Below, piece by piece: positions 24,655 to 35,689 of a DNA stretch of 64,000 bases. The number at the start of each line of letters is the position of its first letter. The stretch's first letter is position 1. The position numbers and the translations under genes are program-made. The notes beneath the pieces are model-generated. The model was not told where the DNA came from and ran no database searches. It worked only from the letters and a program-made list of their open reading frames with translations. The stretch comes from Puccinia triticina. Lineage: Eukaryota; Basidiomycota; Pucciniomycetes; Pucciniales; Pucciniaceae. Where the stretch lies: assembly GCF_026914185.1 (NCBI RefSeq), contig NC_070558.1:1612001-1676000 (forward strand), in the 5' to 3' direction.

Positions 24655-26621
24655 TTTTCCCGGATGATCTTAAGTGTGGATTGTGGTGGGGTCTGCCTGG
24701 GTCCTGGGAGACTCCAACTCATTTAAAGTATGGCCAGACAAGAGGAGGGGGATTTGTAATTTCCAAATGGGTACAGCCAGGAGACCTGGATCTTGTGCTT
24801 GCAGAGGCAAAGCCGCCTTGGCCTCTCATGAATATTACAGATAAGAATTTGGCTCAAAGCTGGAATTTTTTGCAGGAGGGACCCAGTCAAGTAATGACAT
24901 CTGCAATTGTATACCTGTATTTTTGGTGCCAAGTTCAACCAGCCCAATCCTTACCTGCATGAATCAAAAATGGGAGTTGTGCACTTGTGGGGCTTACAGG
25001 CCAGGGGTATACCCTTCATCCCACAAGTATACCTATGAGCCCTTCCAAATGCTCCCAAGGTTAAGGCATCTTGCCTTACCTCCATGAACTGGCGTTAACT
25101 GGATCATTTCTGGCATTCCTTGCCATCAGTACACAAACAAGCTGTTTTGGCTTCAGTTGCCAGCGAAGCACCTCCACATGAAGGGGATCAGATGTACTGT
25201 TTTTCTTGGAGCTTTTTTATTTATTTTGTTCAGTAGCTCTGAAAGGTCTGAGCCACACCTTGCTGTGACTCTGATATTTTCCTACATTTTGGTCTCCTCA
25301 TAATTTTGTCTGGTACTTTCCATAGATATCAAGGGTGGAGCGCTGCGCTTTGCTGCAGAAAGCATATGATTTAGCAAAGCAAAGAGGGCCCACGCTGCAC
25401 CCCCCGCCTAATTAGCGCAAGCGCAGCGAGACCACCACTGTGCTACCGCTGAAATTAGTGCGTCCCCACGTTCTCTCTAAGTGAAAAAGGCAAGCGTGTA
25501 CAGCCTCTCCATCAAACGCATGAAGTGCAGGAGAGGCTTGTGTCTAAAATGTGCATACTTGCGTGTCACACAGTTGGTGTTCTGAGGTCATTTTTTAAGA
25601 AAAATCATATGAAAAACAGCAACTTACTGCAAGAGTCTTGTGGAATATTCACTGGGAAGGATGGACTGGGGCTCAAATGAGGCTCTACTAGGGCCATATT
25701 TCTAGGGAGTTGAAAAATTGACTCCCAAGAATTAATACATTGACTCCCAAAAGTCGTTTACGTCGCGCGGACCGCCTTTGGACGTCCGTCCCCGGTCCGC
25801 AGGACCAAAGTTTGACCCGCGCGCATTTTGGGAGTCGGAAAATTAATTCTACTCTCCAGAATGGGAGTTGGAATTTTAATTTCACAAAAAATGACGGAAG
25901 ATAAAGAAAAATTTATACCTCCACACTGGGGCACTTAAAGCCCCCCAAAGTTTTACAGCGGCCATAAAGCACTCTGAATAGCACCTGATGAGCTTCATGG
26001 CATTGGCACACCCCAGGAAAGGGGTGTGCTACTGTGGGTCCAATTTGGCGGATTTCCTACTAAGAAAATCCGCCAAAGCCTTAGCTACAGTGCCCCAAAG
26101 CCCCCCAAAATTTTACAGTGGGAGTAAGCCTCTGAAAAGCACATGGTGAACTTCTTGGCAGTAGGAAGCCCCAGGAAATGGGTGTGCTACTGTGGGTCTC
26201 AGTTGGTGGATTTCCTACTAAGGAAGTCCGCCAAAGCCTTTGCCACAGTGCCCCAAAGTGCACCAAAGTTTCCGATCATGAAATAAAATACTCTATACCC
26301 AAATGGCTAGCTGCAAGGCAGTAACACACCAGCATAAAATAATTTTGAGGCAGCTGGGGCTTTTGGTCATATCTAATTGCCTCTGCAACAGATAATAGTT
26401 CCTCTGCCACAGTCAATAGTGCATCTGCCACAGTTAATAGTGCCTCCGTCACATTTAATATTGCCTCTTCCACAGTTAATAGGGCCTCCCCCACAGTTAT
26501 GTGGCAGCAGCATTATTAACTGTGGCAGATGCACTATTGACTGTGCCGGACACACTATTAACTTTGACAGAGGGACTAATAAATGTGGGGGAAGCACTAT
26601 TAACTGATTTGGAGGCACTAT

Positions 26622-27041
26622 CAACGGTGGGTAGTTATTGCTACAGTAAAGCGTAACATAACGATAACATAACATTTTTTGGCCGTTATTGTTATTGTTA
26701 CCAGTAACGGCAGTGCAATATCAATATCACACCAAGAGTTTTTTTCTTTCGCAACGGCCGTTACTGTATCTGAGCGCGTAGCAAAAGACATAAGGCAAGA
26801 TAACAAGCAATAAAAGGCCAAAATAGAGCCAATTTGGCCTTTTATTGCTCAATAACACGTTATCCGCTGCATAACGTGTTACTTTACTGGTAACAGCCTC
26901 AAAAAAAGAGGCCCGTTACGTTACGCGTGATGCCGCTGTTCGCGCGTTACTGTTAACAATAACGGCACAAAAAGTAACGGTGGGTAGTTACTTTACAAAA
27001 ATCCTGCAGATATTGTAAAGTAAAGTAACTACCCACCGTTG
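26622..27041. mobile_element. Nested element, CAACGGTGG ends, 7-bp target duplication
   Basis: The ends CAACGGTGGGTAGTTA and its complement at 27,026-27,041 are flanked by GCACTAT at 26,615-26,621 and 27,042-27,048. The interior is almost wholly made of TAAC(G) and CGTTA words in both orientations (for example GTAACATAACGATAACATAA and CGTTATTGTTATTGTTACC). It is non-coding and inserted in the central repeats of the surrounding foldback element, so it is younger than that element. Confidence 0.8.
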
Positions 27042-27783
27042 GCACTATTAAATGTGGCGGAGGCACTATCAACTGTGGCGGAGGCACTATTATCTGTTGT
27101 AGAGGCAATTAGTAGCAGATATGACCAAAATCCCCAGATGCCTCAAAATTATTTTATGCTGGTGTGTTACTGCCTTGCAGCTAGCCATTTGGGTATAGAG
27201 TATTTTATTTCATGATCAGAAACTTTGGGGCACTTTGGGGCACTGTGGCAAAGGCTTTGGCGGACTTCCTTAGTAGGAAATCTGCCAAATGAGACCCTCA
27301 GTAGCACACCCCTTTCCTGGGGCTTCCTACTGCCAAAAAGTTCACCATGTGCCTTTCAGAGGCTTTTATGCCCACTTTAAAATTTTGGGGGGCTTTGGGG
27401 CACTGTAGCTAAGGCTTTGGCAGATTTCCTTAGTAGGAAATCCGCCAAATTAGACCCACAGTAGCACACCCCTTTCCTGGGGTGTGCAAATTCCGTGAAG
27501 CTCATCAGGTGCTATTCAGAGTGCTTTATGGCAGCTGTAAAACTTTGGAGGGATTTAGGTGCCCCAGTGTGGAGGTATAAATTTTTCTTTATTTTCCGTC
27601 ATTTTTTGTGAAGTTAAAATTTCGACTCCCATTCTGGAGAGTAGAATTAATTTTCCAACTCCCAAAATGTGTGCGGGTCAAACTTTGGTATTGCGGACTG
27701 GGGACGGACATCCAGAGGCGGTCCGTGCAACGTAAACGACTTTTGGGAGTTGATTTATTAATTTATGGGAGGCGATTTTGTAA

Positions 27784-29097
27784 GGGGCAGGCTAAGTGCA
27801 CACCAAAGATTTACTTCATGCACACCAAAAATGGAGTGAACAGTGGTCTAAATGCACATCAAAGATTTACTTCATGCACACCAAAAATGGAGTGAACAGT
27901 AGTTCACTCCAAAATTTTTGGAGTGGATGATTGTATACTCCAAAAATCCCCAAAAATTGGAGTGCCCAACCATGCACTCCAAAACTTTTGGAGCGAACAC
28001 AGGGGCACTCCTCCCATCATGAATGGCCGGTCTAGACTCTGCGCCGCCCACGGAGGGCAGCACATATCCCTCTTGATGACCGGCACAGACCGGCCATTGA
28101 GAGGACACCCCCCTCTTGATGACCGGGACGGACCGGCCATTGAGCGAGAGGACGCAACCCCTCTCAATGACCGGGACCGACCGGTCAAGGAGAGGAGAGG
28201 ACACAGACCTCTCAATGACCAGGACCGACCGGTCATCAAGAGGGATATGTACTGCCCTCCGTGGGCGGTGCAGAGTCCAGAACGGACATTTATGATGGGA
28301 GGAGTGCTGGTTTTGGAGTGCCCTGGTGTTCACTCCAAAAGTTTTGGAGTGCCCTGGTGTCAACAGTGGGCCGCTACGCTACACTACGCTACAGGGCCAC
28401 TTAGCGTTAGCGTAGCGGCAAAAAGCGCCCGCCCATTTTGAGTAGCGTTAGCGCGCTGTTAGCGCCGCTACGCTGCGCTACGTTTCAGCGGCGCTAACAG
28501 CGCGCCAATTGTTTGTTAGTGTTAGCGCGCCGCTACAGTCACTACGCTACGCTACGCTGCGCTACAGCGCTTTTAGCGGAAAAAGAGGCCTTTTTTCAGC
28601 TAAAAGCACTGTGGCGCACCGTAGCGCGCGCTCTTTTGCGCCCTGCGTGTGTAGCGTTAGCGCAATTGCGCGCATCTGCGCTAACGATACGCTAACAGCT
28701 AAATTAGCTGCGCACCCTTTGCGCGTAGCGTTAGCGCAGAGAGGCGCAATTCCGCTAACGCTACGCTAAAATTTAGCGGAATTCCGCTACGCTACGCCAC
28801 GCTAACGCTACGGTTAGCGTAGCTGGACCACCGTTGCTGGTGTTCACTCCAAAAGTTTTGGAGTGCCCTGGTGTTCACTCCAAAAGTTTTGGAGTGCCCT
28901 GGTGTTCACTCCAAAAGTTTTGGAGTGCATGGTTGGGCACTCCAATTTTTGGGGATTTTTGGAGTATACAATCATCCACTCCAAAAAGTTTGGAGTGAAC
29001 ATACAATCATCCACTCCAAAAAGTTTGGAGTGAACTACTGTTCACTCCATTTTTGGTGTGCATGAAGTAAATCTTTGGTGTGCATTTAGCCTGCCCC
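27784..29097. mobile_element. Nested foldback element with GGGGCAGGCTAA ends
   Basis: The ends GGGGCAGGCTAAGTGCACAC and the complementary GTGTGCATTTAGCCTGCCCC continue as long inverted arms (AAGATTTACTTCATGCACAC, then AATGGAGTGAACAGT). Flanks TTTTGTAA and TTTTTCAA agree at six of eight bases, suggesting an eroded 8-bp duplication. The interior has CACTCCAAAAGTTTTGGAGT palindromes repeated many times, and GACCGG-rich repeats at about 28,070-28,240. It interrupts the right terminal repeat of the larger foldback element. Confidence 0.75.
28361..28836. mobile_element. Innermost element, interior of GCGTTAGCG words, 7-bp target duplication
   Basis: The left end CAACAGTGGGCCGCTACGCT and right end GCGTAGCTGGACCACCGTTG resemble the CAACGGTGG termini at 26,622. 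CTGGTGT flanks both sides (28,354-28,360 and 28,837-28,843), cut from a CCCTGGTGTTCACTCC repeat of the host element. The interior is a dense mix of GTAGCGTAGC, GCGTTAGCG, CGCTAACGC and CGCTACGC. It is inside an element inside another element, so it is a third-level insertion. Confidence 0.8.
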
Positions 29098-29224
29098 TTT
29101 TTCAACTCCCTATTTCTATGTCCAATGGGTCTTTGATTTCACTAGCGCTGGTGGAGAAAACAATGGTCAGAAGATCTCTCAGTACATGCAAGTCTTTTTA
29201 TGAGTAGTGAAAAAGGGATACTTA

Positions 29225-29365
29225 CCTAGCGCTGGTAGAGCAAAAAATGGTTGGAAGATCTCTACCGGGCTAGGAGGTAGAAGGAGAGCGGGTTAAGTAT
29301 CTGTTGTGCTTTGTAAGATTGTCACAGGTCTTGTGAAACTCCACAGAAGACAGGGGCTTCACACT
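29225..29365. repeat. Diverged repeat, copy 1 (second copy at 32,420-32,580)
   Basis: Shares CTAGGAGG, GAGCTGTACTT-like and CACCTTGTGAAACC..GGGGCTTCACA stretches with 32,420-32,580 in the same orientation. It ends in CTTCACA. Probably LTR fragments of one retroelement family; no boundaries can be fixed. Confidence 0.45.
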
Positions 29366-29647
29366 TAATTTCACAAAAAATAACTTGGGCACGGTGTGCC
29401 CTGGATGTGTATCTTCATTATCATCCAGGAAAATTTCCAAATTTCCAACAATTGTATGAGTAGGAAATTTTACAAGCCAATTTCAGTGCAGCTTCATTTA
29501 CATTTTTTATTTTTAAACATGGCCATTTCCTATGTAATCAATAGTGTTTGGGACTACCATCTCATGGCAGTACATGGAAAAATATGGAGTTAATTTTATT
29601 GGGGAGAAATACTGATTTCAAAAAAAAAAAACATGACCTGTGTTCTA

Positions 29648-29959
29648 CCCAAGGGTGCAACAACTACCACATTTAGTGTAGTTTTCAGCTAAATTAGTCT
29701 AGTTTGTGCCACTAAGCTATTTTTTAGTTGGAGTGCCTGCTGTACTACAGCTACATCCAAACAAATTGTATTTCCAGTTTTAGTGGCCCCAATCAGCTGT
29801 AGTGAACCACTAATCAGCTGTAGTTTAGCTTATTTTAGTTTTAGTGTGATTTAGTGGCTCCCTACTACAGCTACAGCCAATAGCCCCAAATTTTAGAGGG
29901 CATCAGCTACAATTTAGTTTTAGGGGAGCTAACGTGGTTTAGTGTAGTTGTTGCGCCCT
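29648..29959. mobile_element. Short inverted-repeat element, TTTAGTGTAG-rich, 7-bp target duplication
   Basis: The left end contains AGGGTGCAACAACTACCAC and the right end its complement, GTGTAGTTGTTGCGCCCT. TGTTCTA lies on both sides (29,641-29,647 and 29,960-29,966). The interior repeats TTTAGTGTAG, AGCTGTAG, TTAGTTTTAG and their complements. Non-coding, 312 bp. Confidence 0.75.
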
Positions 29960-30405
29960 TGTTCTATCTTGAGAGCTAATATTTTTGGATTTTTGCAATC
30001 TTGTAAAAAATCCTGCTGGCCCAATTTTCAAGGGTTTCCCTTGAAAATTGGATGAAGACATCCGCAAATTCCTCCTCTACCTCCTACCCTATTTCTTAAC
30101 TCCAGAGCGATGGATGTGAAGGAGGTGCAGCCAACCAAAAGTTGGATACACCAAAACAAATCAACCGTGACGCGGTTGTAAGTCAGTATTAGACTCAAGT
30201 CCCTCCTTTCGAGGGGGGAGCAACCAGTGCTGCCGACCCCCCTGCAGAAGTAGGGACTTCCACAAGTTCGCCAAAAAGCGGTAGCGCAGCGGGCAGGGCC
30301 ACTACTTTCAGGGCAGCAAAGTGGCCGCCAAACCCGCTGCGCTGCGCTTATTGCAGCGCAGCACTCTCAACCTTGTAGATATTTAACTATATTCCATTAG
30401 GTTTT

Positions 30406-31642
30406 TTACATCTGGACAATGGAAGAGTGTTCCATGTGGTGGTCAAGCAACACCTTGTTGACTAGCTGAAGTTCATGATCAAATAAGAAAAAGTGCTGGT
30501 GGTCTGAACTCAATGATTCCATGAGTCGAGTGGCCTGCATTCGATAATTTCCCCTCAGCAAATGAAAGAGTGCAGCAATTGAGGCTACTCTTGTTTGAGC
30601 AGATAGGTTTTTCGGTGGTGGAGGCGAAAAGATGTTGTTAAAGATATCATCCAGATTCCTGACAATATAATCGTTGTCGTTATTGTGCATTGCCATTGCT
30701 AGATCTTTCAACCTTGGTTCAGAGAACAGCAACTCTTCCATTCCCCATATGCCTGAGAAATAAACAGAGTGGTGTAGATTGTGAAAAATGGTTAGATATG
30801 GAATTTATCCTTCGTTTTTCAGATGTGTACTACGGATGACTAACGAAAATCGTAATCGAGGCCCCAATTGGCGTGGAGGAGCTCTGAAAGTGGGTTTTTG
30901 CATTGATAAAGGAGTTAGTAAATGTGATACAGAAGAAAACTGAGTAGATTTGCGAGATCATACCCCTGACCCATATGGGTATTGCACATTTTTCTTTCCT
31001 CAAAAATTTCATCATGCGCTTCGTGATCTGTTCGATTTCCCGCGTGAGTTCCTCATCCTCATAATTTTTCAGACGGAGAGTGTGAAAGGCATAGAGGATT
31101 GCAACAGGAACGGTAATGTATCCGCGATGGTTCTGCATTGTTTTGGTGAGTACTTGGCACCATTCCTTCAGATCATTCCGAGACATGGATTCGTGGCGCA
31201 GAATATGATCGATTACTTGATTCACAAGGATACGTAGCTGTCTGTCACGATTCTCAAACTGGCGATCTCGCAGAGTGTGTAATCGGCCCTCGAAATAGCA
31301 AATTGCTGCTTCATGCAGGTTCCTATAACGAGCTTGAAGTTGGACTTGAGGAACAGAAGTCAGACAAGGTTAGGATTGAGGGGGGCACATGAGAGTCCAT
31401 CAAGCAGGCGGTAGACAAGAAGGGTCAAGACTCAGGCTCCTGGAGCGAGGTGAGAACATACTATAGCCAGCAAATGATGATATGGGGTTCTCGTCTCGAA
31501 ATTTCTCCACATCCGCCAAGAAGTTGCCCTCAATTTGACCAGGAAGCCAAAGCAGTGCCATGGAGTCATCGATGGTAGCGTACGGGTTACTAATGAGCTG
31601 GCTTATCAAGACAAAGACGGCCAAAAAATAAGGGAGCCACAT
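30406..31642 (-). CDS. Predicted secreted protein, candidate effector (315 aa)
   Basis: Four exons on the minus strand: 31642-31462, 31344-30964, 30883-30845 (39 nt) and 30752-30406. All GT..AG joins are in phase, and the total is 316 codons with the stop. The N-terminus MWLPYFLAVFVLISQLISNP is a typical signal peptide: a short start, a hydrophobic core, and a polar cleavage region. The mature part is predominantly helical and charged (RYRNLHEAAICYFEGRLHTL, LTREIEQITKRMMKFLRKEK), cysteine-poor, with a proline run (SPPPPKNL) near residue 235. No membrane span follows, and no enzyme or conserved domain is recognised. In a rust, secreted proteins without domains include effector candidates, but size and low cysteine content make this only a possibility. 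It sits alone between transposons. Confidence 0.7.
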
Positions 31643-34600
31643 GCAGGCTAGTTATGAAAGGATTGCTTGGCGGCTGGTCGTTACGGTCAGGCGTGCTGGT
31701 ATTCATATCAGTGACCGACGTCTGACCTCACGGGGTTCGTGTCTATCATGATGCTCCAAAAATGTATGGCCTCATAGCTGGGTCCTAGGGTTACACAGCC
31801 TGCAATGCAAGTTAAAACTTGTTTCACCTTAGCTTGAAAGTCGGGTGATTCATGGAGAAAAGAGTCCGCATAGATCAAGGAATGTTTGAATTATGTATTT
31901 GTGTGGCTATAAGTATGCTCACCTGTAACACTTGCAACTTTAGCAGATCGGAGTGGTCAACAGGTTCAACATAACATAACTAATCCTATTGGAAGGGGAA
32001 GTCCCTCAATTGGAGGGGGGACAGGACTCAGTTGTCCCCTGCGGAGGAAAGCGTTCGGGGGACGTGAAGACAGAGTGTCAACAGAACGTTGACCTGCTCC
32101 TGTGGTGTAGTTAAGCTAGGATTTCAACCATCTCTCAACTACATGCAACCTTGAAGCAGCAACACAACTCCTGTTGACCATCCAAAGTACCTCTACCTTT
32201 TTTTGGTACCTTCGTGAATGATGCTGGATTACAGAACAATTCAACAGATGCAAGCTTGGCATTCAACAAACAAGAATCACTATCATAATTTAAGGTTGCA
32301 ATCCAAACCCAGTGTATCTGTAAGGGTCGGAAGACCCTTCACTGTTCAGAGGCTGGTGGCACGGTGGGACAAGGCACTAGGCCAGGGTACGTTCTAGATC
32401 CAACGTCCTCGGGGGCTGTATTGCAGGGGGCTAGAGTAGCACGGCAGAGAGATGTCAAAGGGGTCCGGAGGTCTCTGCCGAGCTAGGAGGGCAGGGGAGG
32501 AGCTGTACTTATGTAGAGGTTGTGTGATAGATGGGATGTCACCTTGTGAAACCCGCAAGACATGCGGGGCTTCACAGTATCCAGCTCCAACGGCAGGGAT
32601 CTGTTGGATCATCATAATTTTTTTGGAAATCTGCATTCCTGTGTGCTTACCAGGGGGGAAAGCAATAGACAGAGAGATGATAGAAGGGTGATGATACATT
32701 GGAGGAAGCAAATATAATAAAGATGAATTCAAAAAAATGATTAATATCATTTGATCAATGTATGCCATATTGATCAATGTATACCATATTAATCAATATA
32801 TGCCTTCCCAAATTCATCCATGTTTGTAGTGTGTATTTATCCCCTGTGACCCCCAGGGGTTCAAAAAATTTGGTCAAGAAGTAGGGGGGGGGGGGGCAAA
32901 ATTTGGGTTGTGCATGATATATTTTCCCATTTATCACATAGAACAGGGTTTCCAAACTGGGCCCTGGTGATTACTTGAGTATTCTCCTCCTACTAGGTGT
33001 TTTTTCTCTCCATACCACCTTTTTTACTGGAATTCACTTCAAAATCACCTCATAATTCCCCTTCTCATCCCTTGATATCTTCCTTAGAAAGAAGTTTCTG
33101 CAATGCCAATACTACCACCGTAATGGTAACATAACAATTTTTTGACCATTATTGTTACTGTTATCTGCAATGGACAATTTTTACGTTATAATTATCCATT
33201 TGCACTATTTTTTTGTTTAAATTACGTTATCCTGTTGGCGGGAGGGGATTTTTTGCCTGCTGTTACGTTACTGAAGTGCAGGAACAGATTAAATTACTTG
33301 TAATATTATGGATAATGTAGTTAAAAATGAATATTATTATTGTTTTTGAGGGGAGGATCACCTTCAATGCCTTCCCAGCCTCCACAAATTCCCCAGTCAA
33401 AGGGATATCCTCGTGAAGCCACATCAGGCTACTGACACAGTGCACCATGGTTGAGGGGAGTAGGCTCCCACAGCAACTGCTACAAACATCTGATGCTGCC
33501 AAGAATAATCTCTCAACAGCGCAGGAGCTCCCAGATAAGCACAAAGATTTGTGACTAAGGATGTGGCTGGGATTTTTTTGAGGGCAAACAGTTGCCCCTG
33601 GACCAATACAATTACTGTGTGTGCTAGAGCTTGTGGAAACTATCATTGGGTTAGGGCTGTTTCACCCTCGGGAATTGAGATAACACATTATCCAGGGGTG
33701 AAGTGCTATATAAGCATATTATCCAGGAGTGGGGCACCGTACAGCATCTGCTTCACGGCAATAACACACTATCCTGGAAAATTATCATTACATTATCTGT
33801 TTCAGGATGCAAAAAAAACACGCACACAATTATGTTACGGGCGCGTCAGGAAATCACAAATTACGGATAGCAGTAACGTAGCTGGGCGGCAACTGAAACC
33901 ATTACATTACTGAGATAACGTGGATAACGTAGGGTAATGTAATTACCCAGTGTTGCTACCACCTCCAACAGTAGCCAATCAGCTCAACTTCTTTCCAGAA
34001 GATTCCATTAACAATTTATATTTTCCAATTTCAACTTTCTCCAAAAGAAACAAACCCAAGTGGTAGCATAAAGTCACTTTTTAAGTCTTCTCTAGTTGAT
34101 TGTATTGTATATAAATCCAATCAATACATAGGAGTTTCAGTTTACTCCCCTCCGTGCTAGCTTAGACACAGGATGCCTCCTGCATCTAAAGTTCTTTCCT
34201 TGTTAACCTTCACTGTCAGCCCAGTGAAAATACTTGGATTTTTATAATAATCAGACCAAAATTTCATACAGAAAGCTGACAGTAGGAATTTAATCACCGG
34301 ATGATTTGCTGATGTTATTAGAGAATGAAGGAAGTGCATTATGCAAATCTTGAGACCCTGGCACCCTCTGCAACATGGAGACTGTCCATTTGATCAACCA
34401 ATATAAGGAAGATTTGGTAAGACTAGAGACCAAGGTGGCCTTGTTACAGTAGTTACAATGTTTGATCTAACCAGCAGCTTTTCAATTGCAAATTTGCTTC
34501 TGCCAGCCAGCCCATTGAGAACCAGTGGTGGGTGTCATCCCTTTTGACCATTTGACCCCCATTCTGTTTGCAGCTTTGAATCAGCTTCAGGTAGCCCATT

Positions 34601-35689
34601 AGGGCTAGAGTAGCAACAATAAACTCAGTAACTAAAATAAAATACTGGAAACTCATGGGGATGGTCCACAATCAGAAAAACTGTACAACATGAATTTACA
34701 AGTGGTATAGAAGCCAAAAGAGAAAGTGTCAAAAATGTCTTCTACATCACGTCTTGCTCATGCGAGCTTTGATTGTGAAGCGGGGCTCTTCAGGTGACAG
34801 AGGCTCAGCGGGAGGGGCGCGCGCACAGACGAGGAAAACTAGCTAAGTCTAGGATTCCGACTAAAAAAAGGAACTGGGGGAAAAACCCCTACAACTGACG
34901 AGAGGCCACTTTATATAGTGGCCTCGAGAATGAAACAACAACACGTGACTACCCTGAGTACAGGGGTACAAACAAGCGTCTACAGCCGTACAGGACAAAC
35001 CCCTGCGGCTGTAGCAAGAAGAAAGGAAAGGAGGCGCTTTAGCCTAACTCCGGCACTAGTCCGAACTAGGCGAGGAAGGCGGGTGCCTCCTGTATCTCGC
35101 CTCCAGAACGGGGGGTACCCGTCTGGTATCTGTAGCCCGGCTACAATTGCTACATATTTATGCCATGATGGTGAGACTGGGCTGCTGGCCAGGCCCGCTC
35201 ACCGCGAGTGGCTTAGTTAAGCTCGAGCTCCATTGGAGGTGCTCTGGAATTGCTGGGAAAGCACGGTGGAATCTATTAGTATTAAGGTTTTCATGAAAGT
35301 GGAATCATTACAATCGAATGAAAGTATATTAAGGTACAACAGAATGTTTGTATCAATCAAATTTTTAGGGCCTATTACACATGTGTTTCTCGTTTCCTTT
35401 CGTTCTTGTCTGCTCTTCCTGATTGCTGTTTTTTTTTTTTTCTTATTATCATTATTAAAGCATGCTTCTTACTTCCAGATTTGCGTGGATGAGAATCTTT
35501 AGAGCCCTTTTTTTGGTTTGATTGTCTTGATCGATTGTTGCTTGACTTTTATTCAGACCAGTATAGTGGGTTCTCGGTTAGATTTAAAGCATTAGGAAGG
35601 TGGTAGGATAGCTTGTTTAATTTGTCTTTCGGGGTACCTGTAGAAACGAGCAGAAGAGCATACCGCTCCCGTATGAGCTTCATGCTGGC
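31643..35689. other. Intergenic, repeats and possible LTR debris
   Basis: Contains a partial palindromic GTCCCTC repeat (about 31,995-32,075), the second copy of a diverged repeat (32,420-32,580), and a TAACG-rich element (33,119-33,955). A GC-richer block at about 34,740-35,225 has several small hairpins (for example AGGCCACTTTATATAGTGGCCT) around a TATATA box. That block may be a solo LTR, but I found no terminal duplication. No supported gene. Confidence 0.45.
33119..33955. mobile_element. TAACG-rich element related to 26,622-27,041
   Basis: GGTAACATAACAATTTTTTG at the left matches the interior of the element at 26,622. The right end TAATTACCCAGTGTTG resembles that element's terminal TAACTACCCACCGTTG. 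CTACCAC (CTACCACC if 8 bp) is on both sides (33,112-33,118 and 33,956-33,962). The left terminus itself looks eroded. The interior is full of TAACG/CGTTA words. Confidence 0.6.

Larger units (their letters stand above)
22001..25696. other. Repeat-rich intergenic region
   Basis: Contains a hairpin element (about 22,215-22,362) and a pyrimidine-poor stretch at 23,290-24,030 with many AAAGCACATAAA/CCGCCACA words that may be LTR debris. A candidate ORF over a minisatellite (24,235-24,654) is listed separately. 24,660-25,690 shows nothing recognisable. Confidence 0.45.
25705..29110. mobile_element. Foldback DNA transposon (GGGAGTTG family) with 8-bp target duplication
   Basis: It begins GGGAGTTGAAAAATTGACTC and ends with the complement, TTTTTCAACTCCC. 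Both sides are flanked by the same eight bases, TATTTCTA (25,697-25,704 and 29,111-29,118). The arms are long inverted copies: about 25,718-26,505 repeats in reverse at about 27,100-27,780, including GACTCCCAAAAGTCGTTTAC near the ends and a ~160-bp subrepeat (GGTGTGCTACTGTGGGTC) twice per arm. The centre has ~22-bp repeats (CTGCCACAGTTAATAGTG) that turn around near 26,510. There is no transposase, so it is non-autonomous. Three other elements sit inside it. An 8-bp duplication is typical of hAT-like elements, but the GGGAG terminus is not diagnostic. Confidence 0.85.

Noticed and set aside
28509..28769. Plus-strand frames over the GTAGCG-rich element
   Set aside because: Open only because the repeated words lack stop codons; the interval is the interior of a transposable element.
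34740..35225. A solo LTR with internal TATATA box
   Set aside because: Hairpins and a TATA-like box are visible but I could not find matching ends or a target duplication, so it is only mentioned as possible debris.
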